Assembly (NCBI RefSeq): GCF_020907985.1
Contig: NZ_JAJJPA010000022.1
Location: 54,544 to 118,543, forward strand
Direction: 5' to 3'
DNA length: 64,000 bases
DNA from: Kitasatospora humi
GTDB lineage: Bacteria; Actinomycetota; Actinomycetes; Streptomycetales; Streptomycetaceae
A program made the position numbers and the translations under genes. Positions within the stretch are counted from its first letter, which is position 1. Each line of letters starts with the position of its first letter. Positions 1 through 8,392 of this stretch are shown here, one piece after another. The notes under the pieces are model-generated. The model searched no databases. It was not told where the DNA came from and worked only from the letters and a program-made list of their open reading frames with translations.

Positions 1-46
1 CTGCCCCGCGCCCGGTTGACGGCAGTACCTGACCAGGAGGCACCCG

Positions 47-502
47 ATGGACAACGAAGCGGAGCCCGCCGGGCGGATCGTGGTCGGCGTCGACGGCTCG
101 GCGCCGTCGACGGCCGCGCTGCGGTGGGCGGCACGGCAGGCCGCACTGACCGGCGGCGTGGTCGAAGCAGTCACGGTCTGGCAGTACCCGCCGGCCTACG
201 GCGCGGGTCTGGCGGCCGGCGGATTCGACTTCGAGGCCAATGCGGCACAGGTCCTCACCCAGGCGATCGACGAAGCCCTCGGCACCGAGCGGTCGGCCGA
301 GATCCGCCCCCTGGTCGCCTACGGCCACCCGGCCGACGTGCTCCTGAAAGCCGCCCGGGGCGCGGAACTGCTGGTCGTGGGCAACCGGGGCCGCGGCGGT
401 CTCACCGGAACGCTGCTGGGCTCGGTGAGCCAGCACCTCGTGCAGCACGCCCCCTGCCCGGTCGTCGTCATCCGCGACCCCGCCGGCGCGACGTCCGGAT
501 GA
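47..502 (+). CDS. universal stress protein (UspA family)
   Basis: Cytoplasmic nucleotide-binding stress protein of 151 residues with a single Usp domain. The first strand carries IVVGVDGS (11-18) and the C-terminal half has VVGNRGRGG (110-118) followed by GSVS (125-128), the G-2X-G-9X-G(S/T) pattern of ATP-binding Usps. AGGAGG sits six bases before the ATG, so the start is firm. The stop codon overlaps the ATG of the next gene (ATGA), so the two are probably co-translated. The stress or hypoxia role is family knowledge; nothing here shows the inducing signal. Confidence 0.93.
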   Translation: MDNEAEPAGRIVVGVDGSAPSTAALRWAARQAALTGGVVEAVTVWQYPPAYGAGLAAGGFDFEANAAQVLTQAIDEALGTERSAEIRPLVAYGHPADVLLKAARGAELLVVGNRGRGGLTGTLLGSVSQHLVQHAPCPVVVIRDPAGATSG

Positions 503-1782
503 CCCGGCACCGCAGGGCGCGGATGTTCGCCGTCATGCGGGTGCGGAACTTCCGGCTGTACTTCGCCGGGCAGTCGGTGAGCCTGGTCGGCACCTGGATG
601 CAGGCCGTGGCGCAGTCCTGGCTGGTGCTGGAGCTGACCGGCTCCGGCGCCGTGCTCGGCCTGGTCGTCGCCGCCCAGTTCCTGCCCGTACTGCTGGGCG
701 GCCCGTACGGCGGCTTGGTCGCGGACCGGGCCGACAAGCGTCTCCTGCTCATGGCCACCCAGGCCGCACTGGCAACCCTCGCCCTGCTGCTCGGACTGCT
801 GACGGTGACCCACACCGTGCGGCTGTGGATGGTCGTGCTGCTCGCCGTGGCGCTCGGCTCGGTGAACGCGGTGGACAGCCCCACCCGGCAGACCTTCGTC
901 CCGGAGATCGTCGGACCGCGGCTGCTGCGCAACGCGGTCAGCCTCAACAGCGTCATGGTCAACGCCGCCAGGGCGGTCGGCCCCGCACTGGCCGGCATCC
1001 TGATCGGCACGGTCGGCGTGGGAGCGTGCTTCCTGGCCAACGCCGCCAGCTTCCTCGCGGTCCTGCTCGCGCTGCGCCTGATGAGCACCGAGCGGCTCAT
1101 CCCGGCCCGTCCCGTCCAACGCGGGCCCGGGCAACTCGCCGCCGGGCTGCGGTACGTGCGGGCCACCACCGGACTGTGGGCGCCGCTGGCGATGATGGCC
1201 CTGATCGGCACGTTGGCCTACGAGTTCCAGGTGGTGCTGCCGCTGCTGGCCCGCATCACGCTGCACGGCGGCGCACGCACGTACGGCTTCCTCACCTCCG
1301 CGATGGGCGCGGGAGCGGTGGTCGGCGGCCTGGCCGTCGCCGCGGTCGGGGAGGCGGGAGTGGTCCCGCTGATCGGCGCCGCCGCCGGGCTCGGTGCCGC
1401 GCTGACGGCGGCCGCGGCCGTCCCCGGTGTCCCGGCCGAGGTCGCGGCCCTGGGCTGGGTCGGCGCCACCAGCACCGTCTTCCTGGCGACCGGCAGCACC
1501 ACGCTGCAACTGGTCACCGATCCGCGCTTCCGCGGACGGGTCATGGCGCTGTGGTCGGTCACCTTCCTCGGCAGCACGCCGGTCGGCGGACCGATCCTCG
1601 GCGTCGTCTCCGAGCGCCTCGGCCCGCGCGCCGGACTGGCGCTCGGCGCTGCGGCCTGCCTGACCGCCACCGTGCTGGGCTTGCTGGTGCTGCCCCGCCT
1701 GCCCCCGGAGCACCGCTTCCTGGAACGCCGCGCCACCGACGGCCGGCCCGCACCGACCGCCACCGAGGCGGACCGAGCCTGA
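499..1782 (+). CDS. MFS transporter (EntS/MFS_3-like exporter)
   Basis: Integral membrane permease of 427 residues with about twelve hydrophobic segments. The N-terminal FRLYFAGQSVSLVGTWMQ and the cytoplasmic loop motif GGLVADRADKR (71-81) are typical of the drug/siderophore exporter branch of the major facilitator superfamily. The ATG overlaps the stop codon of the Usp gene; the long in-frame extension further upstream is only the shadow of that gene. Substrate unknown. A G+C-rich, imperfectly self-complementary stretch separates it from the convergent pirin gene. Confidence 0.9.
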   Translation: MTRHRRARMFAVMRVRNFRLYFAGQSVSLVGTWMQAVAQSWLVLELTGSGAVLGLVVAAQFLPVLLGGPYGGLVADRADKRLLLMATQAALATLALLLGLLTVTHTVRLWMVVLLAVALGSVNAVDSPTRQTFVPEIVGPRLLRNAVSLNSVMVNAARAVGPALAGILIGTVGVGACFLANAASFLAVLLALRLMSTERLIPARPVQRGPGQLAAGLRYVRATTGLWAPLAMMALIGTLAYEFQVVLPLLARITLHGGARTYGFLTSAMGAGAVVGGLAVAAVGEAGVVPLIGAAAGLGAALTAAAAVPGVPAEVAALGWVGATSTVFLATGSTTLQLVTDPRFRGRVMALWSVTFLGSTPVGGPILGVVSERLGPRAGLALGAAACLTATVLGLLVLPRLPPEHRFLERRATDGRPAPTATEADRA

Positions 1783-1896
1783 CCGCATGGCCTCTCCGCC
1801 CCTGATCGCCGGTCGGACGCCCCGGCCCCGACGGCGGGCGCCGCACCCGCCCTCCGAGTGCGGCCCGCGGCCGGGGCCGGCCGGAGCCGAACGGGG

Positions 1897-2658
1897 TCAG
1901 CCGACGGTCACGGCCGCCGTCATCTCCCACACCAGCGCTTCGGCGCCGTCGGGGCCGCCGGTGATCCGCCGGCCGTCGGAGCCGGTGATCCGGGCGGCGT
2001 CGCCGGTGCCCAGCGGCCCGGCCCCTTCGAGCTCGGCGCTGCCCCGGGCGATGAACAGGTGGGCGAACGGCGAGGTGGGCAGCTCCAGGGTCTCGCCGGG
2101 ACGGATCCGGGCGACGTGCAGCGCGGCGTGCTTCTGCCGGATGCCGATGGCGCGCCGGTCGGCGTGCTCGGGCATGCCGGAGGCCAGGGTGACCCAGCCG
2201 CCACGGGCGAGCTCGTCGTTGATGTCGAGCTGCTCGTAACCGGGCTGGATGCCGGCGGCGTCGGGGATCGTCCACATCTGCAGGAAGTGGACCGGGGTCT
2301 GGTGCTCGGGCTCGCCGGTGAGCGTCCAGGAGTCGTTCTTCTCGCTGTGCAGGATCCCGGTGCCGGCGCTCATCCGCTGCGCCAGGCCCGGGTAGATCAC
2401 GCCGTTGTGCCCCTCGGAGTCCTGGTGGACCAGCGAGCCTTCCAACACCCAGGTGACGATCTCCATGTCGCGGTGCGGGTGGGTGTCGAAGCCGGTGCCG
2501 GGCGCCACGACGTCGTCGTTGGAGACCAGCAGCAGCCCGAAGTGGGTGTTGGCCGGGTCCCAGTGCCGGGAGAACGAGAAGGAGTGCTTGGAGTCGAGCC
2601 AGTCGGTGCGGGTGTGGAAGCGCTCGCCGGCGCGGCGGACGTCGAGTACGGATGCCAT
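1897..2658 (-). CDS. pirin family protein
   Basis: Bicupin of the pirin/YhhW family, 253 residues, normal length. The N-terminal cupin keeps the metal ligands: THPHRDME supplies His60 and His62, and GILHSE supplies His104 and Glu106. Family members are iron-binding redox or quercetinase-like proteins in the cytoplasm; the physiological substrate is generally unknown. The ATG follows a clear GAAGGAGG ribosome site. A perfect 7-bp inverted repeat lies just upstream (2678-2695), so transcription is probably repressor-controlled. Confidence 0.92.
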   Translation of the reverse strand: MASVLDVRRAGERFHTRTDWLDSKHSFSFSRHWDPANTHFGLLLVSNDDVVAPGTGFDTHPHRDMEIVTWVLEGSLVHQDSEGHNGVIYPGLAQRMSAGTGILHSEKNDSWTLTGEPEHQTPVHFLQMWTIPDAAGIQPGYEQLDINDELARGGWVTLASGMPEHADRRAIGIRQKHAALHVARIRPGETLELPTSPFAHLFIARGSAELEGAGPLGTGDAARITGSDGRRITGGPDGAEALVWEMTAAVTVG

Positions 2659-2677
2659 CGGTAGTCCTCCTTCGGTG

Positions 2678-2695
2678 TTGTTGACAGTTCAACAA
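2678..2695 (-). promoter_or_regulatory. palindromic operator upstream of pirin
   Basis: TTGTTGA-CAGT-TCAACAA is a perfect 7-bp inverted repeat about 20 bases upstream of the pirin ATG. On the minus strand it overlaps a TATTGT -10-like hexamer, the placement expected of a repressor site. The arms resemble MarR-type TTGA/TCAA sites. No MarR gene is adjacent; the nearest regulator is the Lrp/AsnC gene at 3079. Which protein binds is unknown. Confidence 0.5.
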
Positions 2696-2770
2696 TAGCG
2701 CTGGCGAGGTATTCCCCCCACCGGCGGGTGCGTACATGCGGCTGCCGCCCCGAAGGAGCAGCCTTGAGTC

Positions 2771-3001
2771 ATGGACACCGACATGCGCAAGGAAGCGATC
2801 GCCGAGGTGGCGGGCATCGACGCCGACGCCCGCTACCGCCTGGTGCGCTTCCGCGGTCACAACTGGGAGCCCGTGGACGAGCAGGAGTTCCGCGCCGAAG
2901 CCGCGCGCCTGTTCCCCGCGACCGACCTGACCGAACCCGGCCGGGTCGCCTGGCAGGACCACCCGTGGGAGTGGCCGGCCTGGCACCCGGGCGAGGCATA
3001 A
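2771..3001 (+). CDS. small hypothetical protein, 76 aa
   Basis: Acidic, tryptophan-rich 76-residue protein (WEPVDEQEF; C-terminal HPWEWPAWHPGEA). No domain recognised, no signal peptide or membrane segment. AAGGAG lies 12 bases before the ATG; an in-frame ATG at 2783 is an alternative start. It sits between the divergent pirin gene and the Lrp/AsnC regulator, which has its own promoter after this stop codon. Codon bias is typical of its neighbours, supporting a real gene. Confidence 0.6.
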   Translation: MDTDMRKEAIAEVAGIDADARYRLVRFRGHNWEPVDEQEFRAEAARLFPATDLTEPGRVAWQDHPWEWPAWHPGEA

Positions 3002-3043
3002 CGCAGCACGGCCGCGTCGGCGGGCCGTCACGCAATCCGCTGT

Positions 3044-3072
3044 TTGACCTCTGGGCAGCGGTGGCGGATTCT
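3044..3072 (+). promoter_or_regulatory. promoter of lrp-type gene, probably leaderless
   Basis: TTGACC (3044-3049) and GATTCT (3067-3072) are separated by exactly 17 bases. Transcription starting about seven bases after the -10 box would begin at the GTG of 3079, where no ribosome-binding site is visible. This is the arrangement of leaderless actinobacterial mRNAs. It also argues against an upstream in-frame GTG at 3061, which would fall inside the promoter. Confidence 0.5.
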
Positions 3073-3078
3073 TGCGCC

Positions 3079-3567
3079 GTGGACGACATCGATCTTCAGA
3101 TCTTGCGCGAACTGCAGGCCGACGGACGGCTGAGCAACCAGGAACTCGCCGACCGGGTGGGCCTGACCGCCTCGCCCTGCATGCGGCGGGTGCGACAGCT
3201 CGAACGCGACGGGGTGATCCAGGGGTACCGCGCCGTGGTCAACCCGGAGGCGGTGGGCCGCGGCTTCGAGGTGCTGGTCTCGGTCGAGGTCCGCCGCGAG
3301 CGGGCTGCCGTCGAGGCGTTCGAGGCCGCGCTGGCGGACATCCCCGACGTGATCGAGGCCTACCGCCTGTTCGGCAGCCCGGGCTGCCTGCTCCGGATCG
3401 CGGTGGCCGACCTGGAGGCCTATGAACGGCTCTGGATCGAACGGCTCACCTCGCTCGCCGGCGTCACCGAGGTCAATTCGCAGATCATCATGAAGCGGAT
3501 CAAGGAGCCGCGCGGCTTCCCCGTGGACCGGCCCAGGTCGGCAGGGGCGAGCAGGCCGCGCCCCTGA
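3079..3567 (+). CDS. Lrp/AsnC family transcriptional regulator
   Basis: DNA-binding regulator of 162 residues with the classic two-domain layout: N-terminal HTH beginning VDDIDLQILRELQ with the recognition region NQELADRVGLTASPCMRRV, then a RAM/AsnC ligand-binding domain (roughly 65-145) ending near VNSQIIMKRIKE. Members sense amino acids and assemble as multimers. The GTG at 3079 gives the standard N-terminus and coincides with the predicted transcription start. Targets are unknown; pirin and the 76-residue gene are the neighbours. Confidence 0.9.
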   Translation: MDDIDLQILRELQADGRLSNQELADRVGLTASPCMRRVRQLERDGVIQGYRAVVNPEAVGRGFEVLVSVEVRRERAAVEAFEAALADIPDVIEAYRLFGSPGCLLRIAVADLEAYERLWIERLTSLAGVTEVNSQIIMKRIKEPRGFPVDRPRSAGASRPRP

Positions 3568-3663
3568 CGCGCCGCGGCCCTGGGAGCCACGAAGGCGCTC
3601 TCCACTCCAGCCCCCATCCCGGCGGGCGGGCTGCCCCGCGACCCGGGATCGCGTGGGCCGTGC

Positions 3664-4467
3664 CTACCGGGAGTGAGTCGGTCGCTGGCCCCAGCAGCTG
3701 ATCAACGGGGCGGTGGTGACGTCGAGTTCGGTGTCGCGGAGGTTCGCCAGGTGCTGGTCGAGGTCACCGGCCGAGAGGTCGGGGCCGACCAGTTGGTCAC
3801 GCAGTTGGCGCACGGTCGCGGCTTCGAGTTCGCGGCAGGCGCGCGAGGTGACGGGAGCGTAGGACTCGGCCGCGACGCTGGTGAGTCCGGCGGCGCGCAG
3901 CAGCCGGGGCAGGGTGCGGCCGAAGGCGAGGTCCACGCCCCGCTCGGCGAGGCGGGCGCGGAACGACCGGCGGATCCGGTTGGCCAGCACCTCGTTCGGA
4001 CCGTGCTCGTCGGGGCAGGCCAGCGGCTGCAGGGCGGGGTCGGCGTCCTCGATGACGAGCCAGCCGCCGGGCCGCACGGTCGACGCGAGCTTGCGCAGCA
4101 CCTCGGCCCGGTCGGGCAGGTGGACCAGCACGAGGCGGGCGTGGACCAGGTCGAACCGCTCATCCGGCAGCGGGTCCCGGGTGATGTCGTGCCGGATGAC
4201 CTCGACCGTGTCGCCGGGCAGCCCGGTCAGCCAGCTGGTGTCGAGGTCGCTGGCCAGCACCCGGCCGGTCGGGCCGACCCGCTGCGCCAGTGCCCGTGCG
4301 ATCCCCGGTCCGCCCGCGCCGACCTCCCAGCAGTGCTGCCCGTCGGCCACTCCCAGGCGGTCCAGGTGCTGCAGGGTCCAGGTGTCGAACAACTCGGCGA
4401 TGGCGTCGAACCGCCGACCCGCTTCGGGTTCCCGGTTGTCCAGCAAGTAGGCGCGCTCGTCGGCCAT
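3664..4467 (-). CDS. class I SAM-dependent methyltransferase
   Basis: Methyltransferase of 267 residues with a Rossmann-like SAM domain. Motif I is EVGAGGPGIA (48-57), the acidic residue after strand 2 is in LASDLD, and the post-motif region FDLVHARLVLVHLPDR is typical of small-molecule methyltransferases of the UbiE/Methyltransf_25 type. A GGGAG ribosome site precedes the ATG. The acceptor substrate cannot be told from sequence or neighbours. Confidence 0.88.
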   Translation of the reverse strand: MADERAYLLDNREPEAGRRFDAIAELFDTWTLQHLDRLGVADGQHCWEVGAGGPGIARALAQRVGPTGRVLASDLDTSWLTGLPGDTVEVIRHDITRDPLPDERFDLVHARLVLVHLPDRAEVLRKLASTVRPGGWLVIEDADPALQPLACPDEHGPNEVLANRIRRSFRARLAERGVDLAFGRTLPRLLRAAGLTSVAAESYAPVTSRACRELEAATVRQLRDQLVGPDLSAGDLDQHLANLRDTELDVTTAPLISCWGQRPTHSR

Positions 4468-4775
4468 GCTCTCCCACCTCTTGAGTCACTCCGTCTGCCA
4501 ACGGGTGCTGCGGTCATTGGTGGTGATCCTAGGCAATGGACGTGGGACGGGTGGGGCTGTGCCGGTGCGGCGTCACTCGCCGCGCGCGTGGTCGCCGGTG
4601 CGGCAACGCGGTGCGGCCGTCGGGTGGTCGGCGGGCGCTGCCGCCTGCCGGACCTCGGGTCGGTGCCGGTCGGAGCATCAGGTGACCTGCCCTGATGGGT
4701 GCTTGCGCGCTGCCGGGAAAAGCGGAGCGGGCCGTCACCGGTGGCTTCGGTGGCGGCCCGCAGTGCTCGGGGTGG
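4468..4775. other. intergenic, no gene seen
   Basis: About 300 bases between the methyltransferase start and the stop of the 50-residue gene. Reading frames here are short, without ribosome sites or recognisable domains. It must hold the methyltransferase promoter, but no convincing -35/-10 pair stands out. Confidence 0.5.
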
Positions 4776-4928
4776 TCATGCGCTCAGGTTGGTCAGGGCA
4801 CGGCGTGCGCGCTGGCTGGTGCGCTCGGCGCGGCTCTTGAGTCGCAGGGCACGGATGACGCGGTATTCGGCCGCCTCGCGCAGGCGCTCGTCGATCGTGG
4901 CCCGTGCGGCGTCGAGTTGGTAGGTCAT
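4776..4928 (-). CDS. small basic helical protein, 50 aa
   Basis: Fifty-residue product starting MTYQLDAARATIDERL and rich in Arg, Ala and Glu with heptad-like spacing, so probably one long helix or coiled coil. A near-perfect AAGGAGG ribosome site seven to nine bases before the ATG makes it a real gene despite its length. No signal or membrane segment. Function not recognised. Its upstream region is unusually AT-rich and contains a diverged repeat (see findings). Confidence 0.65.
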   Translation of the reverse strand: MTYQLDAARATIDERLREAAEYRVIRALRLKSRAERTSQRARRALTNLSA

Positions 4929-5253
4929 GGTGGTGTCCCCCTCCTTGGGTGTGGGTGACCTGTCGGCATCGTCGTGGTGCCTCTCCTGCAGGTCGCCCTG
5001 TCACTAAAGATTCTACACCCAACCGAGCCAAGCTCCTTTCATTTTTCGCCTCCCTATGGGCAGATGCCTGCTTATCGAAGGATTCGACGCCGGTTGGGAG
5101 TCTGTTCAAGCTCCGTTGCGGGTGGGTTTGCCGGAATTGGGACCGTCGGCCCGGGCGGGCAGGCGGGCGGGGTGCCGCCGACACCGGGAGTCGGGCCGAG
5201 GGACCCACGACGGCACGTCAGCCGGCTCGCTGTCAGTCGTTCCTGCGCGATCG
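4929..5253 (-). promoter_or_regulatory. AT-rich leader with diverged repeat
   Basis: No gene seen. About 70 bases upstream of the 50-residue gene is an AT-rich block, unusual in this window. On the minus strand it contains TAGAAT (a good -10 match). Two related elements at 4997-5018 and 5067-5090 share GAATC(T/C)TT followed by a CAGG end, each with CAAGCTCC some distance away, suggesting an old tandem duplication of a promoter-like unit. Confidence 0.35.
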
Positions 5254-6519
5254 TCAGGGGCGCAGCGGTGGGACCAGGCGCAGTACGGCGTTGAGCAGCG
5301 AGTCGATGCCGTCCTGCGCGGGCTCGGTGGTGGTCTGGCTGAGCAGTCGCAGGAGCACGCCGATCGCCGTGGGGCTGGTCATGATGCGGCGACTGACCAG
5401 TGGCCGGTAGCCGACCCGGCTGAAGAGCTGCGCGGCGACGGCGTTGCCGAGCCGGTAGTAGCGGCCCCAGCGGTGGTCGAGTTCGGCCGGGTACCGCCGG
5501 AGTGCCTGCTCGCGGCGTGATCCGGGCGGCCGGGTGAGGGCGAGGGCGATGGTGTCGGCAGCGACCTCGGCGGCTTCCAGGGCCTGGGCGATGCCCTCGC
5601 CGTTCCACGGGCTGATCATGCCGGCGCTGTCACCGATCACGAGCAGCCCGGCGCGGTACTCCGGGCGGCGGGTGAGGCCCATCGGCAGGGCGGCACTGCG
5701 TGCTGGGCCGTCGGCGTGCGGCTCGTCGAGGTCCCAGCCGGGCGGTAGCCGGTCGACCCACTCGCGCAGGGTGCCCCGCAGGTCGGTGGCACCGTGCCGG
5801 CGGTGGGGCAGGCCACCGAGGCCGACGTTCACCCGGTCGCCGGCGAGCGGGAAGATCCAGCCGTAGCCGGGCAGGTCGGCACCGGTGCCGGCGCAGCGCA
5901 CGTCGGCCCAGAAGTGCAGGTAGTCATCGGTGAACGCGTCGCTGCGGTAGTAGCGGCGGATCGCGGTCCCGAGGGGGCGGCGCTGGTCGCGCTGCCAGCC
6001 GGTGGCGAGAGCGGTGCGGGCGCTCGCGCCGTCGGCGGCGATGACCAGCGGTGCCCGCAACTCGGCGGTGGTGCCGTCGGCGGTGACCGCGGTGACGCCG
6101 GTGAGCCGGCCGGTGCCGTCGGCCAAGGGGGCGGTGACCTTGGTACCGGTGTGCAGCCGGGCGCCGGCGGTCTGGGCGTGCCGGGCGAGCAGGTGGTCGA
6201 AGTCATGGCGGGCGCGGGTGAGACCGAAGTCGGGCAGGCCGCCGTGCGCGGGCCAGTCGATGTCGGCCTGGCGGCCCGCGCAGTGCACCCGCAGGCCGCG
6301 TGAGCGCCGCCAGCCGGGGTCGTTCAGGTCGATGCCCAGCCGGAGCAGCTGGTGCACGCCGCGCGGAGTCAGGCCGTCGCCGCAGACCTTGTCCCGGGGG
6401 AACGTGTTCTTCTCCAGCACCAGCACGTCGATGCCCGCCCGCGCGAGATGTGCGGCGACCGCCGAGCCGGCGGGACCGGCCCCCACCACGATGACCTGCG
6501 CGTCCGTGCGTTCGGCCAT
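5254..6519 (-). CDS. geranylgeranyl reductase family FAD oxidoreductase
   Basis: Flavoprotein of 421 residues. It has the N-terminal dinucleotide fold VVGAGPAG (11-18), the GGR-type CGDGLTPRGV segment, the substrate-site motif YGWIFP and the second FAD motif GDSAGMISPWNGEGI. Relatives reduce isoprenoid double bonds (geranylgeranyl chains, menaquinone side chain). The start at 6519 is chosen because GGAGG lies seven bases upstream; an in-frame ATG at 6561 also has AAGGAGG, but only two bases away. No prenyl-synthesis gene is next to it, so the substrate is unknown. Confidence 0.85.
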   Translation of the reverse strand: MAERTDAQVIVVGAGPAGSAVAAHLARAGIDVLVLEKNTFPRDKVCGDGLTPRGVHQLLRLGIDLNDPGWRRSRGLRVHCAGRQADIDWPAHGGLPDFGLTRARHDFDHLLARHAQTAGARLHTGTKVTAPLADGTGRLTGVTAVTADGTTAELRAPLVIAADGASARTALATGWQRDQRRPLGTAIRRYYRSDAFTDDYLHFWADVRCAGTGADLPGYGWIFPLAGDRVNVGLGGLPHRRHGATDLRGTLREWVDRLPPGWDLDEPHADGPARSAALPMGLTRRPEYRAGLLVIGDSAGMISPWNGEGIAQALEAAEVAADTIALALTRPPGSRREQALRRYPAELDHRWGRYYRLGNAVAAQLFSRVGYRPLVSRRIMTSPTAIGVLLRLLSQTTTEPAQDGIDSLLNAVLRLVPPLRP

Positions 6520-6898
6520 CTCGGCTCCTCCGGATCGGTGACCCTCGTCCGCCTCGGTCATGCCCTCCTTGCCTCTACCCGGTGGCAAGCCGGACGAGTC
6601 TCACCCGATCGGAGGTACGGCCGACTGCCGGCCCGAGGGCCTGGCTCGATGCTCGGCCGGCGCTCGGCCCGGGGACGTTCCGCAGCCCCGTATCCGTTCT
6701 GTGCCGGCCGGCGCCCGACAGCGGTGGCGTTGCGCAGACGGCCCGGAGGCGACCACCACCGCAGGTGCTTCACCGACCTGCCGGGCCACGGCCGGCCGCG
6801 CCCCCATCCGGCGTCGGCTCACGGAACGTCGGATGGGGAAGGCAATCGGACGCGGCGCCACCGCCGGGGGCGGTCGGTCGGCAGGAGCGGTGTGCGAC
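6520..6898. other. intergenic, no gene seen
   Basis: Nearly 380 bases between the exporter's 3' end and the flavoprotein start, both on the minus strand. Open frames on both strands lack ribosome sites and recognisable domains. It should hold the exporter's terminator and the flavoprotein promoter, but neither is clear. Confidence 0.45.
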
Positions 6899-8113
6899 TC
6901 AGTGGTGCCCTGCGGTCTGCGGCGCGGGGGCGTTGACGGGGGAGCCGGCCGGGGCGTCGGTCCGGGCGGTGCCGCGGCGTTCCAGGGCGGCGGACCAGAG
7001 CGCGAGGGCCAGGGCGGCTGCGGCGAGGGCGGCGCCGACCCAGTTGGGGGCGGTGTATCCGAAGCCGGCGGCGATGACCAAGCCGCCGAGCCAGGCGGAG
7101 AGCGCGTTGCCGAGGTTGAACGCGCCGATGTTGACGGCGGAGGCGAGGGTGGGGGCGCCGTGTGCCTGGTCGAGGACGCGCTTCTGCAGCGGTGGGACGG
7201 TGGCGAAGCCGAGTGCCCCGACGAGCAGGATGGTCGCGGCGGCGAGCACCTTGTTGTGGGCGGTGAGGGTGAACAGGGCGAGCACGACGGCGAGCCCGCC
7301 GAGCGCGCCGTACAGCAGGGGCATCAGCTTGCGGTCGGCGAGCCTGCCGCCGATCAGGTTGCCGAAGAACATGCCGATGCCGAAGAGGACCAGGAGCCAG
7401 GTGACGGAGCCGTCCGAATAGCCGGCGACGCCGGTCATCATCGGCGCGATGTAGGTGATCGCGGCGAAGACGCCGCCGAAGCCGAGCACGGTCATCGCCA
7501 TGGCGAGCACGACCTGGGCGTTGCGGAAGGCGGCCAGCTCCCGTCGCAGCTGGGCGCCTTGGGGGCGGGGCAGGGCGGGCACGAGCTTGGCGATGCCGAG
7601 CAGGCCGACGATGCCGAGTGCGGCGACGGCGGCGAAGGTGACCCGCCAGCCGACGGCCTGGCCGATGAAGGTGCCCAGCGGTACGCCGACGATGTTGGCG
7701 ACGGTGAGCCCGGTGAACATGGTGGCGATGGCGCCGGCCCTCCTGGCGGGGGCGACCAGGTCGGCTGCGACGACCGCACCGATGCCGAAGAACGCGCCGT
7801 GGGCCAGGGAGGCCACGATCCGGCCGGCGAGCATCAGGCTGAAGCTCGGCGCGAGTGCGGAGAGCAGGTTGCCCACGGTGAACAGGCCCATCAGCAGCAT
7901 GAGCATCCTTTTGCGGCTGACCTTCGTGCCGAGCGCGGTCATCAGCGGCGCGCCGATGACGACGCCGAGTGCGTAGCCGGTGACGAGCAGGCCGGCGCTG
8001 GGGATGGAGACACCGTAGTCTCCGGCGATCTCGGGCAACAAGCCCATGATCACGAACTCGGTGGTGCCGATCCCGAATGCGCCGATGGTCAGAGCGAGGA
8101 GCGCGAGAGACAT
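6899..8113 (-). CDS. MFS transporter (DHA1, AraJ/chloramphenicol-efflux type)
   Basis: Twelve-segment permease of 404 residues. The opening MSLALLALTIGAFGIGTTEF and EIAGDYGVSIPSAG are hallmarks of the AraJ/Cml-type DHA1 efflux branch (drug or sugar exporters). The start at 8113 follows GGAGG with eight-base spacing. Upstream in-frame starts would overlap the promoter. It has its own promoter-like sequence and no partner gene in the same orientation close by, so it is probably monocistronic. Substrate not predictable. Confidence 0.9.
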   Translation of the reverse strand: MSLALLALTIGAFGIGTTEFVIMGLLPEIAGDYGVSIPSAGLLVTGYALGVVIGAPLMTALGTKVSRKRMLMLLMGLFTVGNLLSALAPSFSLMLAGRIVASLAHGAFFGIGAVVAADLVAPARRAGAIATMFTGLTVANIVGVPLGTFIGQAVGWRVTFAAVAALGIVGLLGIAKLVPALPRPQGAQLRRELAAFRNAQVVLAMAMTVLGFGGVFAAITYIAPMMTGVAGYSDGSVTWLLVLFGIGMFFGNLIGGRLADRKLMPLLYGALGGLAVVLALFTLTAHNKVLAAATILLVGALGFATVPPLQKRVLDQAHGAPTLASAVNIGAFNLGNALSAWLGGLVIAAGFGYTAPNWVGAALAAAALALALWSAALERRGTARTDAPAGSPVNAPAPQTAGHH

Positions 8114-8157
8114 GACGCAACCCTCCATGCAATTGCTTGTGCGGCTTACGGGCGTCG

Positions 8158-8187
8158 ACAATAGTTGCACACGCGCTATAAAGGCAA
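8158..8187 (-). promoter_or_regulatory. candidate promoter of the DHA1 exporter
   Basis: On the minus strand TTGCCT (8187-8182) and TATTGT (8163-8158) are separated by 18 bases, about 45 bases upstream of the exporter ATG. The stretch is visibly AT-richer than its surroundings. Confidence 0.4.
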
Positions 8188-8334
8188 TCGCAGGCATGTG
8201 CTCTTGGGCCTGCGCTCCCGAACAGGGCTGAAGAGTTGCGGCGTCCGCCCGGGCGCGGGCGAGGGCACAGCTGGACCCACGGGCGACGGCACAGCCACAC
8301 TGGGCCGTGGCTGCCGCAAGACCGGCCGGCCTCC

Positions 8335-8372
8335 CGCGCCCGCTCCCACCGGTGTCGGCGGGAGCGGGCGCG
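8335..8372 (-). terminator. strong hairpin after amidohydrolase
   Basis: CGCGCCCGCTCCC and GGGAGCGGGCGCG form a perfect 13-bp stem with a 12-base loop, 20 bases beyond the amidohydrolase stop codon. There is no U-tract, as usual for streptomycete terminators. It may serve as the terminator of the permease/amidohydrolase transcript. Confidence 0.65.
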
Positions 8373-8392
8373 ATACGGGAATCGCTGGGCGG

